Shown here: positions 14,942 through 22,514 of the stretch, piece after piece
Numbering within the stretch: position 1 is the first letter of the stretch
How the letters are laid out: every line of letters starts with the position of its first letter
From: RGIG3102 sp964507095
GTDB taxonomy: Bacteria > Bacillota > Clostridia > Oscillospirales > Ruminococcaceae
Reading direction: 5' to 3'
Assembly (NCBI GenBank): GCA_964507095.1
Contig: CAZDOS010000012.1
Location: forward strand, 1 to 40,259
DNA length: 40,259 nt
Translations under genes and position numbers: made by a program
The notes under the pieces: model-generated
Seen by the model: only the letters and a program-made list of their open reading frames with translations
The model's database searches: none
Told to the model about the DNA's origin: nothing

Positions 14942-15682
14942 TTATTTCTCCATCCTCTCCTTGACTGCCTTGATGAAGTCGTTGATCAGAGTCTGCTCGT
15001 GGACGTTAGGCTCCTGTCCTTCCGGATGCCACTGATAGCCCCTGACATAGAGCTTAGGATCATCAAGATACCAGCTCTCTACCATTCCGTCCGGCGCCTT
15101 GGCCTGGATCACGACCTTCTCGCCCGGAACCTTGACTCCCTGATGATGTGTCGTGTTGACCTTGAATGTCTTGTCTGCCATGATCCGGTCAAGCGGTGTC
15201 CCCGGAATGACATTTACTTCATGTGACTCTTCCTTTCTGAATCCGGCCATATCAACGTGCTTGATATCTGACGGCCGCTGAGCAGGAATGTGCTGATACA
15301 GCTTTCCGCCCAGGACGACATTGCCCATCTGGCTTCCGCGGCATACGGCTATGATCGGCTTGTCATACTTCATTGCAGCCTTCATGAGCTCGGAGTCGCT
15401 TATGTCTCTCTCAGGCTCTGTCTCTCCGCAGTCCTCTCTTGTCTCTTCGCCGTACATTGACGGATCGACATCTGCTCCTCCTGTCAGGAACAGGCCGTCT
15501 GCCATCTGCATGAGCTCGTCAGCGTCCTCTGCATTCATCATGTCCGGAACTATAGGGAGAAGTCCGTTCCTTCTGAGCCAGTTAAGCTCGGAGCCCGATG
15601 CCTTTACGGATGAAAACTTGCCAAGTCCCGGGAACTCAGCCCATGTTCTTACAGGTGTCACTACTATTATAGGTTTTCTCAT
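14942..15682 (-). CDS. Class I glutamine amidotransferase-like gamma-glutamyl hydrolase (peptidase C26), copy 1
   Basis: 246 residues. The nucleophile elbow AVCRGSQMGN holds Cys114, and the catalytic His-x-Glu is seen in YQWHPEGQ near the C terminus. The FLTGGADVDPSMYGEE segment is the hallmark of the C26/PuuD group, which hydrolyses gamma-glutamyl bonds (gamma-glutamyl-GABA, gamma-glutamyl peptides). The start at 15682 (MRKPIIVVTPV) has TTTGGAGG 7 nt upstream; the frame opens 15 nt earlier. It is a diverged tandem paralogue of the gene directly upstream, with a 42-bp gap. Two copies with different N-terminal substrate regions suggest related but distinct substrates. Confidence 0.88.
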   Translation of the reverse strand: MRKPIIVVTPVRTWAEFPGLGKFSSVKASGSELNWLRRNGLLPIVPDMMNAEDADELMQMADGLFLTGGADVDPSMYGEETREDCGETEPERDISDSELMKAAMKYDKPIIAVCRGSQMGNVVLGGKLYQHIPAQRPSDIKHVDMAGFRKEESHEVNVIPGTPLDRIMADKTFKVNTTHHQGVKVPGEKVVIQAKAPDGMVESWYLDDPKLYVRGYQWHPEGQEPNVHEQTLINDFIKAVKERMEK

Positions 15683-15724
15683 TGCTTTTTCCTCCAAATG
15701 TATACAGCTTATTTGCTGTCTGTT

Positions 15725-16486
15725 TTACTTTCTTCTTTTGATGCACTCGTCAAGGAAGTCCCTTGCGATCTTCTCAGCCTGTTCGGTCTGAGGGACATAC
15801 ATCTCAGGATGCCACTGGTAAGCTCTGACATACCGGCCTTCCTGGTCAAGATATACGGCTTCGACAAGACCGTCATCCGAGTATCCCATCGCCTTGATGC
15901 CCTTGCCTAAAGTCTTGATGGCCTGGTGGTGCAGGCTGTTGACCATGATGAGGTCAGTTCCCATGAGTTCTCTCAGCGGAGTGCCTTCCACGATTCTCAC
16001 CTCATGGCTCTCCTCCTTATGATAGTCGGTAATGGCGCGTGCACCGTAATCATTATGAATGTGCGACTCAGGGATCTGAGTCTTGATATCCTGATACATC
16101 GTTCCGCCGAAGGCTACGCTCACTATCTGCGCTCCGCGGCATATGCCGAGGACAGGCTTATTCAGCTTGACCGCAGCCTTTATGAGAAGAATGTCGCTTT
16201 TGTCTCTTTCGGCACTGTAGACTCCGCAGCATTCCAATACCTCTTCGCCATACGAAGCAGGATCAACATCATCTCCTCCCTGTATGAACAGACCGTCTGC
16301 GAGTCGCATCAGCTCCTCGGCTGTCTCTTCATCCCTGACCATGTCAGGGATGATGGGCAGACCGCCGTATCTGGTCACGAAATCAGTATTCTGGTCGATA
16401 TTAACTATCGAACTTGTATACAATGGCCCGTAATAGTCAGAATTCGCCCTGACCGGGGTCATTAATATCAAAGGTCTTTTTGTCAT
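15725..16486 (-). CDS. Class I glutamine amidotransferase-like gamma-glutamyl hydrolase (peptidase C26), copy 2
   Basis: 253 residues. Nucleophile Cys116 lies in GICRGAQ; the IQGGDDVDPASYGEE segment and YQWHPEMYVP (His-x-Glu) complete the active site. Like its downstream paralogue it begins with a TPVR strand and has the same gene length, but the N-terminal 45 residues (NSDYYGPLYTSSIVNIDQNT) differ clearly. It is first in a two-gene transcript driven by the promoter at 16537-16566. GGAGGAG before the ATG at 16486 fixes the start. Likely role: cleavage of gamma-glutamyl compounds for nitrogen recovery; the substrate is not determined. Confidence 0.88.
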   Translation of the reverse strand: MTKRPLILMTPVRANSDYYGPLYTSSIVNIDQNTDFVTRYGGLPIIPDMVRDEETAEELMRLADGLFIQGGDDVDPASYGEEVLECCGVYSAERDKSDILLIKAAVKLNKPVLGICRGAQIVSVAFGGTMYQDIKTQIPESHIHNDYGARAITDYHKEESHEVRIVEGTPLRELMGTDLIMVNSLHHQAIKTLGKGIKAMGYSDDGLVEAVYLDQEGRYVRAYQWHPEMYVPQTEQAEKIARDFLDECIKRRK

Positions 16487-16536
16487 CTTTCTCCTCCGGC
16501 GCAGATCATGGTCTCACTTCTCTTTCTCTATCATAT

Positions 16537-16566
16537 ATTATATATTCACCGGCAATGCCGTTTCAA
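16537..16566 (-). promoter_or_regulatory. Promoter with internal dyad for the C26 hydrolase pair
   Basis: On the minus strand TTGAAA (16566-16561), an 18-bp spacer and a perfect TATAAT (16542-16537). The spacer contains CGGCA-A-TGCCG (16550-16560 on the plus strand), an 11-bp dyad well placed to be an operator. Confidence 0.65.
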
Positions 16567-16571
16567 TTAGA

Positions 16572-16613
16572 AGCCTTGCCGAAAAAATAACACGGCAAGG
16601 CTCCTCTTTTTTA
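16572..16613. terminator. Strong hairpin between recG and the C26 hydrolases
   Basis: AGCCTTGCCG (16572-16581) and CGGCAAGGCT (16593-16602) form a perfect 10-bp stem. The plus strand then reads CCTCTTTTTTATTTT; the minus strand reads TCTAATTG. The minus-strand recG transcript arrives here, yet the better T-run is on the plus strand. A smaller stem (ACTGTT/AACAGT) lies at 16623-16645. Confidence 0.6.
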
Positions 16614-16678
16614 TTTTCTGTGACTGTTCGCGTCTCGCAAACAGTTTTGTAATATTGTTTTTTTCACTGCTCGGCAGT

Positions 16679-18706
16679 CTATAGGGTGACCGTTCCGAAC
16701 ATCTTACCGCATTTCTCCTTGATCCGCGGATATCCGGCAAGGTCCGGACTGCGTTCGATTATCATGTTCGCCGCCTCCCTTGATGTCTTCATGACATCAA
16801 GATCGGTGACAAGGTTTGCGGTCTTCATGACAGGAAGGCCGTGCTGTGCGGAACCGAAGAAGTCTCCCGGACCCCTGTGCTCAAGGTCATACTGGCTTAT
16901 CTCGAAGCCGCTGTTGTTGGCCGCCAGAAACTTCAGCCTGTCCTGTATGGGCTTGCTCTTCTTGTCGGACACGAGTATGCAGTAGCTCTGAATGTCGTTC
17001 CTTCCTACTCTTCCCCTCAGCTGATGCATTGCAGAAAGGCCGTACCTCTCCGCATTTTCAATGATCATTATCACGGCGTTCGGCACATCCACTCCTACCT
17101 CTATTACGGTGGTGGAACAAAGGATATCAAGTTCTCCACTGACGAACCGTCCCATGACCCGGTCCTTCTCGGCGGCTTTCATCCTTCCGTGAAGGATCCC
17201 GACCCTTGCGTTCGGCAGGAGCTTTTTTACCGTTTCGTCACAGTACTTGACGACTGACTGCATGTCCGTCATCTCTTCGTTCTCGTCTATGGCAGGGAGC
17301 ACCACATAGGTCTGGTAGCCCATCTTTATATGCCTGTCGACAAAGCCGTACATCCTCTCCCTGTATGTGGAATCTACGAGGTATGTCTTGACCGGGAGCC
17401 TGCCTACAGGCATCTCGTCTATGACGCTTATCTCCATTCCCACATATATGATCATGGCAAGCGTTCTCGGGATAGGAGTCGCGCTCATTACCAGTACGTG
17501 AGGATTGTCTCCCTTCAGACTCACAAGGTTCCTCTGGTTTACTCCGAATCTGTGCTGCTCATCAGTGACGGTCAGTCCCAGATTGGAGAATATGACCTCT
17601 TCGCTGAGTATGGCATGAGTCCCGACCAGAATGTCTATCTGCCCGCTTTCCAGCGCCGCGAGGATCTCCTTTCTCCGCTTGCCCTTCACGGATGCAGTCA
17701 ACAGCCCGATCCTGACTCCCAGAGGCTCCAGAGTCCTTACAAAGCTCTCATAATGCTGGTTTGCCAGTATCTCGGTCGGAGCCATCATGCAGCTCTGGTA
17801 TCCGTTCAGTTTCATGCAGTACATGGCAGACATGGCAACTATGGTCTTTCCGCTGCCGACATCTCCCTGAAGGAGCCTGTTCATGGAAGTGCTTTTGAGA
17901 AAATCGTTTAGTATATCGCTAATTGCCCTGTTCTGGGCAGTTGTCAGCGTATACGGCAGACTTCTCAGCAGAGGAGATATGTCTATGTTCTCGACCCTTA
18001 CTCCTGTCTGTTTTTTGTATGAGGCGTTGAGCATCGACATGCCAAGCTGCAGGTAGAACAGTTCCTCAAATGCAAGCCTGTCTATGCTCCTGCTCAGTTC
18101 TTCATCGCTCTTTGGGAAATGGATCCCTCTAAGGGCGGAATCCAAATCAGGCAGAGAATACCTGTCCCTTATTTCCGCCGGTATGGGATCGTCCAGGTGC
18201 CCGGCTATGTCGAAGGCATTCCTGACTATCGTCGATATCTGTTTCGCGGACAGTCCCGCCGTCAGGGGGTATACCGCCTGCCTCTTCAGCGGCGCATCGG
18301 CAGGTATGAACAGCGGAGTGGTCATGGTCCTGCTGAGCATGCTGCCGCCCAGCTTTCCCCAGAATATGTATTCATTCCCCGGGATAAGCTGTCTGACCGT
18401 ATATTCGGAATTGAAGAAGGTTATGGTGAGCGTCGCGCTCTCGTCCCGGGCACTGACTCTGAAAAGCTTCCTTCCGCCCCTGATCCTTATGCCTGCCCCT
18501 GCATCCAGCACAGTCGCCTTTACCGCGCACATCTCATCATACGGGGCATAGGCTATCGGCATCGGATCCGAATAGTCGATATACCTTCTCGGGATGTGGT
18601 ACAGCAGGTCTTCCAGAGTGAATATGCCCAGCCTGTTAAGCTGCTGAGCTCTTCTTTCTCCGACTCCCTTTATGTACTTGACTTCCCTTTTAAGCTCGCT
18701 GTTCAT
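16679..18706 (-). CDS. recG: ATP-dependent DNA helicase RecG
   Basis: 675 residues, normal length for RecG, which reverses stalled replication forks and processes branched DNA. The N-terminal wedge/OB domain carries KGVGERRAQQLNRLGIFTLE near residue 13. The motor has Walker A GDVGSGKT at 281-288, motif Ia APTEILANQH, motif II DEQHRFGVNQR (DExH) and the VIEVGVDVPNA and QLRGRVGR motifs of the second helicase domain. The start at 18706 has AAGGAG upstream and an extended -10 at 18730-18738. In many Firmicutes recG lies just after yloU-yloV; here yloU-fakA is about 1.5 kb further along the same strand, with asparaginase inserted in the opposite orientation. Confidence 0.97.
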   Translation of the reverse strand: MNSELKREVKYIKGVGERRAQQLNRLGIFTLEDLLYHIPRRYIDYSDPMPIAYAPYDEMCAVKATVLDAGAGIRIRGGRKLFRVSARDESATLTITFFNSEYTVRQLIPGNEYIFWGKLGGSMLSRTMTTPLFIPADAPLKRQAVYPLTAGLSAKQISTIVRNAFDIAGHLDDPIPAEIRDRYSLPDLDSALRGIHFPKSDEELSRSIDRLAFEELFYLQLGMSMLNASYKKQTGVRVENIDISPLLRSLPYTLTTAQNRAISDILNDFLKSTSMNRLLQGDVGSGKTIVAMSAMYCMKLNGYQSCMMAPTEILANQHYESFVRTLEPLGVRIGLLTASVKGKRRKEILAALESGQIDILVGTHAILSEEVIFSNLGLTVTDEQHRFGVNQRNLVSLKGDNPHVLVMSATPIPRTLAMIIYVGMEISVIDEMPVGRLPVKTYLVDSTYRERMYGFVDRHIKMGYQTYVVLPAIDENEEMTDMQSVVKYCDETVKKLLPNARVGILHGRMKAAEKDRVMGRFVSGELDILCSTTVIEVGVDVPNAVIMIIENAERYGLSAMHQLRGRVGRNDIQSYCILVSDKKSKPIQDRLKFLAANNSGFEISQYDLEHRGPGDFFGSAQHGLPVMKTANLVTDLDVMKTSREAANMIIERSPDLAGYPRIKEKCGKMFGTVTL

Positions 18707-18729
18707 AAATTGCTCCTTGATATATTCTG

Positions 18730-18738
18730 ATTATATCA
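18730..18738 (-). promoter_or_regulatory. Extended -10 promoter of recG
   Basis: The minus strand reads TGA followed by a perfect TATAAT, the TGn extended -10 form, 24 bp before the recG start. No clear -35 is present. Confidence 0.5.
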
Positions 18739-18773
18739 TTTCCCCGGGTCATTCCGCCATCTTTCCGTGCAAA

Positions 18774-18801
18774 TTGGGCAGGGACTGTGATATATTATAT
18801 A
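18774..18801 (+). promoter_or_regulatory. Candidate promoter of the asparaginase gene
   Basis: TTGGGC (18774-18779), a 16-bp spacer and TATATA (18796-18801). The AT-rich stretch allows other -10 registers. The ribosome site CCGGAGGT follows at 18817-18824. Confidence 0.45.
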
Positions 18802-18831
18802 TACATACAAAAATACCCGGAGGTCACTACA

Positions 18832-19689
18832 ATGAACAAGATCCTCATGATAACCACCGGCGGCACTCTTGCCTGCACTCCTTCTCCGGAAGGTCTTACG
18901 CCAACGCTCAGCGGCAAGGACATAATCGAATACGCCGCCGACAGGTCGGACATAGACATCCTGGACTTCCGTCTCATCGACTCTTCGATAATGACGGATG
19001 ACGACAGGCTTGAACTTGCCGAGCTTATCTGGCGGAACAGGAACAGCTACGACTCCTTCATCATTACCCACGGAACGGACAGCATGTCCTACACCGCAGC
19101 CTTCCTTGACTGCGCTTTGCAGAATTTCAAGAAGACCATCGTGCTTACCGGAGCCCAGCTCCCGCTGGTTGCAGACGGCACCGATGCCATAAACAATCTC
19201 AATCTGGCTGTCCGGGCTGCAAGGCACGGCTACTGGGGAGTATGCCTTGCCATCCACAGCAGGCTCATCCCGGCCCATACGGCAAACAAGTTCGAAACGG
19301 TAGGCTTTGAAGCGTTTGAGGCCATCGACCATGTCTATCTGGAGACCCCGCTGGAGGTCCCTGACGGAGAAGAGACGCTCATCAGGCCTTACAGGGAAGT
19401 GGGGCTCATATACATAACCCCTAACCTCAAGGCTGAGACCATCCTCAAGTACGATGACTTCGACCGGATGGTGGTTCTTGTGCTGGGAGCCGGCGGAATG
19501 CTCAAGGCCCAGGAGGCCGCCTTTGATGTCCTGAGGGAAAAGGGACTGAAGATATACATCAAGAGCCAGTGCGACCACGGAGATGTCGAGGCCCTCTATG
19601 CTGCCCATTCCGGCGTCAGAAAGTACATCCCGGTCACGAACGCATCTATAGAATGGGTCGTCTATGCCGCCATGTTCGGTGTGATCTAG
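18832..19689 (+). CDS. ansA: Type I (cytoplasmic) L-asparaginase
   Basis: 285 residues, somewhat shorter than typical. The two catalytic threonine motifs are present: TTGGTLAC (nucleophile Thr12) and THGTDSMSYTA (Thr82-Asp83). VLTGAQLPL and DGTDAINNLNLAV follow as in the AnsA family. There is no signal peptide, which supports the cytoplasmic type I enzyme hydrolysing L-asparagine to aspartate and ammonia. The ATG at 18832 has CGGAGGT 7 nt upstream. The gene stands alone on the plus strand, divergent from recG and convergent with the rubredoxin gene, and ends at a clear terminator. Confidence 0.9.
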   Translation: MNKILMITTGGTLACTPSPEGLTPTLSGKDIIEYAADRSDIDILDFRLIDSSIMTDDDRLELAELIWRNRNSYDSFIITHGTDSMSYTAAFLDCALQNFKKTIVLTGAQLPLVADGTDAINNLNLAVRAARHGYWGVCLAIHSRLIPAHTANKFETVGFEAFEAIDHVYLETPLEVPDGEETLIRPYREVGLIYITPNLKAETILKYDDFDRMVVLVLGAGGMLKAQEAAFDVLREKGLKIYIKSQCDHGDVEALYAAHSGVRKYIPVTNASIEWVVYAAMFGVI

Positions 19690-19707
19690 AGAGAGTCATT
19701 TAAACTC

Positions 19708-19736
19708 AAAAGGAGAGCTTCCGCTCTCCTTTTTTC
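19708..19736 (+). terminator. Asparaginase terminator
   Basis: AGGAGAGC (19711-19718) pairs with GCTCTCCT (19723-19730) around a TTCC loop and is followed by a T-run. Confidence 0.9.
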
Positions 19737-19768
19737 ATCTGTTCCGGTTTTGTTTCGATCGCATTCTG

Positions 19769-19800
19769 AAAAAAGTGCGGCATGGATCTCCATGCCGCAC
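19769..19800 (-). terminator. Terminator of the yloU-fakA-DUF6440-rubredoxin unit
   Basis: An 11-bp perfect stem, GTGCGGCATGG (19775-19785) with its complement (19790-19800), is followed on the minus strand by TTTTTTC. It lies 17 bp after the rubredoxin stop. Confidence 0.88.
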
Positions 19801-19816
19801 CATTGTATACGATCAA

Positions 19817-19975
19817 TCACTCAGCCGGTGAGAAGGAATCCTTTCCTACTCCGCACAGTGGGCAAACCCAATCCTCCGGCAGATCTTCAAAGGCTGTTCC
19901 TGCATCGATGCCGTTATCCTCATCGCCGATCTCAGGGTCATAGATGTATCCGCATACGTCACATACATATTTCAT
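19817..19975 (-). CDS. rd: Rubredoxin
   Basis: A 52-residue protein: MKYVCDVCGYIYDPEIGD at the start and EDWVCPLCGVGKDSF near the end. The two CxxCG knuckles (Cys5/Cys8 and Cys38/Cys41) bind one iron; the conserved aromatic and Pro residues are in place. Rubredoxins are small cytoplasmic one-electron carriers in anaerobes, often feeding peroxide- or oxygen-reducing enzymes. GGAGG lies 7 nt before the ATG at 19975. It is the last gene of the yloU-fakA unit, a position with no obvious functional tie to fatty-acid activation. Confidence 0.95.
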   Translation of the reverse strand: MKYVCDVCGYIYDPEIGDEDNGIDAGTAFEDLPEDWVCPLCGVGKDSFSPAE

Positions 19976-20017
19976 TGTCAATTCCTCCGTTAATATATTT
20001 ACAGCATCCGCTGCATT

Positions 20018-20215
20018 TTACCATTCTTCATCAAGGTCAGGGTCAAAGACCACCGGATTACCGTCCTTGTCGAGCAGAGGAGTCATTCCCCCGCTGTAGC
20101 CGTTGAACCTGTACAGATAATTAACGCCGGTAACAGTATCGATCCATATCTCAAAGCCCTGTGACAATCCCCCCTGGGTATAGAGCTTTATGAATCGTTC
20201 ATCCTTCTTGGCCAT
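20018..20215 (-). CDS. DUF6440-type small protein
   Basis: 65 residues with the phrases GGLSQGFEIWIDTVTGVNYL and GGMTPLLDKDGNPVVF, which I recognise as the DUF6440 pattern; function unknown. The residues suggest a compact beta-rich fold; there is no signal, membrane segment or metal-ligand cluster. It starts 9 nt after fakA and is followed after 42 nt by rubredoxin, so all four genes from yloU probably share a transcript. Confidence 0.75.
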   Translation of the reverse strand: MAKKDERFIKLYTQGGLSQGFEIWIDTVTGVNYLYRFNGYSGGMTPLLDKDGNPVVFDPDLDEEW

Positions 20216-20224
20216 TACAGTCTC

Positions 20225-21895
20225 CTATTCTACGCCTATGAGGTAGTAATACACCGGCTGTCCGCCGTCGATAAGGGTTATCTCTGCGTTCTTTCCCGCT
20301 CTCTTCTCGACCTTCTTTACCAGCTTGTCTGCATCTTCCCGGCTTATACCTTCACCATATATGATGGTGATGAAGGATGTGTCCTTGTTGGTCAGCTGTC
20401 TGATGAGCTTGGTAGTTGCTCCTTCTATGTCCTTTTCGACGAAAGCCAGCTTTGAATTCTCCATTGCGAGTATGTCGCCGCGCTTGATGTTCTGCCCTTC
20501 GAAGTCCGAATTCCTTGCGGCAAACGTGACTGAGCCGCTTTTGACTCCCCTTGCGGCGCTGTCCATGTTCATGGCATTGCTCTTTGCGTCCCGGTCCGGG
20601 TCAAAATTGAGCATTGCGGTGATTCCCTGAGGAATGGTGCGCGTAGGGATGACTATCAGCTTTCGGTCAGCTATCTGAGCCGCCTGCTCGGCTGCCATGA
20701 TGATGTTCTTGTTGTTCGGAAGGACAAATATGGTCTTGGCCGGAATGCTCTGAGCTGCATCGAGGATGTCTTCCGTCGAAGGATTCATCGTCTGTCCGCC
20801 TGTTACCACCGCATCGACTCCAAGGTCTTTGAAGGTGTTCACCAGGCCTTCGCCTGCGGCAACCGCAACGAAACCGAAGTCAATGCTGTCATCCACGGCC
20901 ATATACTTGAATTCCTTTTCGGTATTCGCGTCATTGGCCTGCTTTTCCAGTGCCGTTCCTCTTTCGTCAAGATCACTGACCTTTTCTGCCACGTTCACTA
21001 CCTTGATCGCGGTCAGCTGTCCGTGCTTGAGACCTTCCGTGATGGCCCTGCCGGGTTCCTGGGTGTGCAGATGGACCTTGACGAGCTCGTCGGTCTCCGC
21101 TATGACGATGTCATCTCCGATGCTCTCGATATATGCGCGGAGCCTGTCCAGCCTTGTCTTCTCGCTCTTGTGGATGCTGAATTCCACTCTGTAGCCGTTC
21201 TCGACATTCTTGTCGATATCCTTTGAGAAAACTCCTGTGGCTGAGAATTCCTCTTCCTTTTTCTTCTCTATCTCCCGCGGAGCGACTATGACGCCGTTCC
21301 TGAAGACACTGAGCATGCCAGTGAATATGAATACGAGACCCTGACCGCCGGCATCCACTACGCCTGCCTTCTTGAGGACAGGAAGCATCTCGGGAGTCTT
21401 CTCCAGTGCTTTCTCTGCCGCAATGACGACCTCCTGCCAAAGCCGTACTTCATCATCGGTATCTAGGCTTTCCGCCTTTTCACACGCCTCTCTTGCAACG
21501 GTAAGGATCGTTCCTTCCGTAGGCTGCATTACAGCCTTGTATGCCCCGTCGACACCTTTCCTGAGTGCCTCGGTAAGATCCTTTGCTCCTGCCGTCTCCT
21601 TTCCCTTCAGGGCTTTTGAGAAGCCTCTGAAAAGGAGGGATGAGATGACGCCCGAGTTTCCTCTTGCGCCCCTCAGCATGCAGCTTGCGGTGGTCGAAGC
21701 CACCTTTTCGACCGTAACATCGTCAGGAAGGCTCTCAAGCTCCTTCTTCGCCGCTCCGATCGTCATGGACATATTCGTGCCTGTATCACCGTCAGGTACC
21801 GGGAACACGTTGAGTTCGTCAACGGTGCTCTTGTTGTTGATTATCGCATTGGCACCTGAAATTATCGCATCACGCAATATCTTGCCTGTTATCAT
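20225..21895 (-). CDS. fakA: DAK2/DegV-type protein, fatty acid kinase catalytic subunit FakA (YloV)
   Basis: 556 residues. The DhaL-like kinase domain at the N terminus has NVFPVPDGDTGTNMSMT (29-45), whose aspartates bind Mg-ATP, and LRGARGNSGVISS further on. The middle and C-terminal parts match YloV (VVTGGQTMNPSTEDI, VLPNNKNIIMAA). FakA phosphorylates exogenous fatty acids held by a FakB (DegV) partner, feeding phospholipid synthesis; no fakB is in the window. It follows yloU (Asp23 family) by 16 nt, the order seen widely in Firmicutes. Confidence 0.92.
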   Translation of the reverse strand: MITGKILRDAIISGANAIINNKSTVDELNVFPVPDGDTGTNMSMTIGAAKKELESLPDDVTVEKVASTTASCMLRGARGNSGVISSLLFRGFSKALKGKETAGAKDLTEALRKGVDGAYKAVMQPTEGTILTVAREACEKAESLDTDDEVRLWQEVVIAAEKALEKTPEMLPVLKKAGVVDAGGQGLVFIFTGMLSVFRNGVIVAPREIEKKKEEEFSATGVFSKDIDKNVENGYRVEFSIHKSEKTRLDRLRAYIESIGDDIVIAETDELVKVHLHTQEPGRAITEGLKHGQLTAIKVVNVAEKVSDLDERGTALEKQANDANTEKEFKYMAVDDSIDFGFVAVAAGEGLVNTFKDLGVDAVVTGGQTMNPSTEDILDAAQSIPAKTIFVLPNNKNIIMAAEQAAQIADRKLIVIPTRTIPQGITAMLNFDPDRDAKSNAMNMDSAARGVKSGSVTFAARNSDFEGQNIKRGDILAMENSKLAFVEKDIEGATTKLIRQLTNKDTSFITIIYGEGISREDADKLVKKVEKRAGKNAEITLIDGGQPVYYYLIGVE

Positions 21896-21911
21896 TAGTA
21901 CACCTCAATAA

Positions 21912-22268
21912 TTATCGCTCGGATACGATATCGTCTATGGATATGTTGATCCGCTTGACCTTAAGGTTCGTCGTGTTCTCAACGACGTAGGTCACTCTTT
22001 CTTTTATGCTGTTTATTATGGTATTGATGTTAAGGCCGTACATAATAACGATATGCAGGTCGATCACCAGCATTCCATCTTCTTCCCTGACGCTGACGCC
22101 CTTGTCCACTTTTTCCTCTTTCGCAAATCTGCCGATAAGCGAATCGGTAGGAGTGGAATGAGCCATTCCAAGCACGCCGTAGCACCGCTTAATGCTCTCA
22201 CCTATGAGCTGCGTGAAGAACTCGTTCGTAAGCAGCGTCTCGCCCGAGAGATCTTTAACTCTGATCAT
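21912..22268 (-). CDS. yloU: Asp23/Gls24-family envelope stress protein (YloU)
   Basis: 118 residues, the single-domain Asp23 form found upstream of fakA. Recognised by VKDLSGETLLTNEFFTQLIG, the ESIKRCYGVLGMA segment, and the repeated beta-strand pattern VREEDGMLVIDLHIVIMYGL before the final INSIKERVTYVVENTTNLKV helix-strand. Members associate with the membrane or envelope and respond to alkaline or cell-wall stress; the exact role of YloU is unresolved. GAGGGG precedes the ATG at 22268. First gene of the unit. Confidence 0.9.
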   Translation of the reverse strand: MIRVKDLSGETLLTNEFFTQLIGESIKRCYGVLGMAHSTPTDSLIGRFAKEEKVDKGVSVREEDGMLVIDLHIVIMYGLNINTIINSIKERVTYVVENTTNLKVKRINISIDDIVSER

Positions 22269-22297
22269 AATAAACCCCTCTGTTGATTCCTTGATTG

Positions 22298-22316
22298 ACA
22301 GTACTGCCTGTACTGT
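22298..22316. promoter_or_regulatory. Dyad at the transcription start of yloU-fakA, candidate operator
   Basis: ACAGTAC (22298-22304) and GTACTGT (22310-22316) are perfect inverted repeats 5 bp apart, at about +2 to +20 of the predicted transcript. The half-site AGTAC resembles FapR operators, but spacing and flanks differ. Confidence 0.45.
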
Positions 22317-22324
22317 ATTCTTGA

Positions 22325-22353
22325 ATTATACCCTAATTCGCCTTTTTTGTACA
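22325..22353 (-). promoter_or_regulatory. Promoter of the yloU-fakA unit
   Basis: On the minus strand TGTACA (22353-22348), a 17-bp spacer and a perfect TATAAT (22330-22325). Confidence 0.6.
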
Positions 22354-22447
22354 TAGACGAAACACCTACGCGAAAAGGGCATTGTAACTTTTTTGTTACA
22401 ATTTGGATGATAGCAGTTAAAAAAGGTCAAAAAGTGAAATCGGAAAC

Positions 22448-22483
22448 AAAAAGACCCGGCACCGCACGGAAGTGCGGTGCCGG
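22448..22483 (-). terminator. Terminator of the M20 peptidase gene
   Basis: A 12-bp perfect stem, CCGGCACCGCAC (22456-22467) with its complement (22472-22483), is followed on the minus strand by GTCTTTTTG. Confidence 0.92.
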
Positions 22484-22514
22484 ATCGGGATGACCGGATC
22501 ATTATTTGTTCTTA

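Noticed and set aside
18736..19608. Minus-strand open frame of 290 codons opposite the asparaginase gene
   Set aside because: Antisense shadow; the plus strand has both catalytic threonine motifs and good expression signals.
22298..22316. FapR operator before fakA
   Set aside because: Spacing and flanking bases do not fit the FapR consensus, and fapR is not in the window. Kept only as an unassigned dyad.
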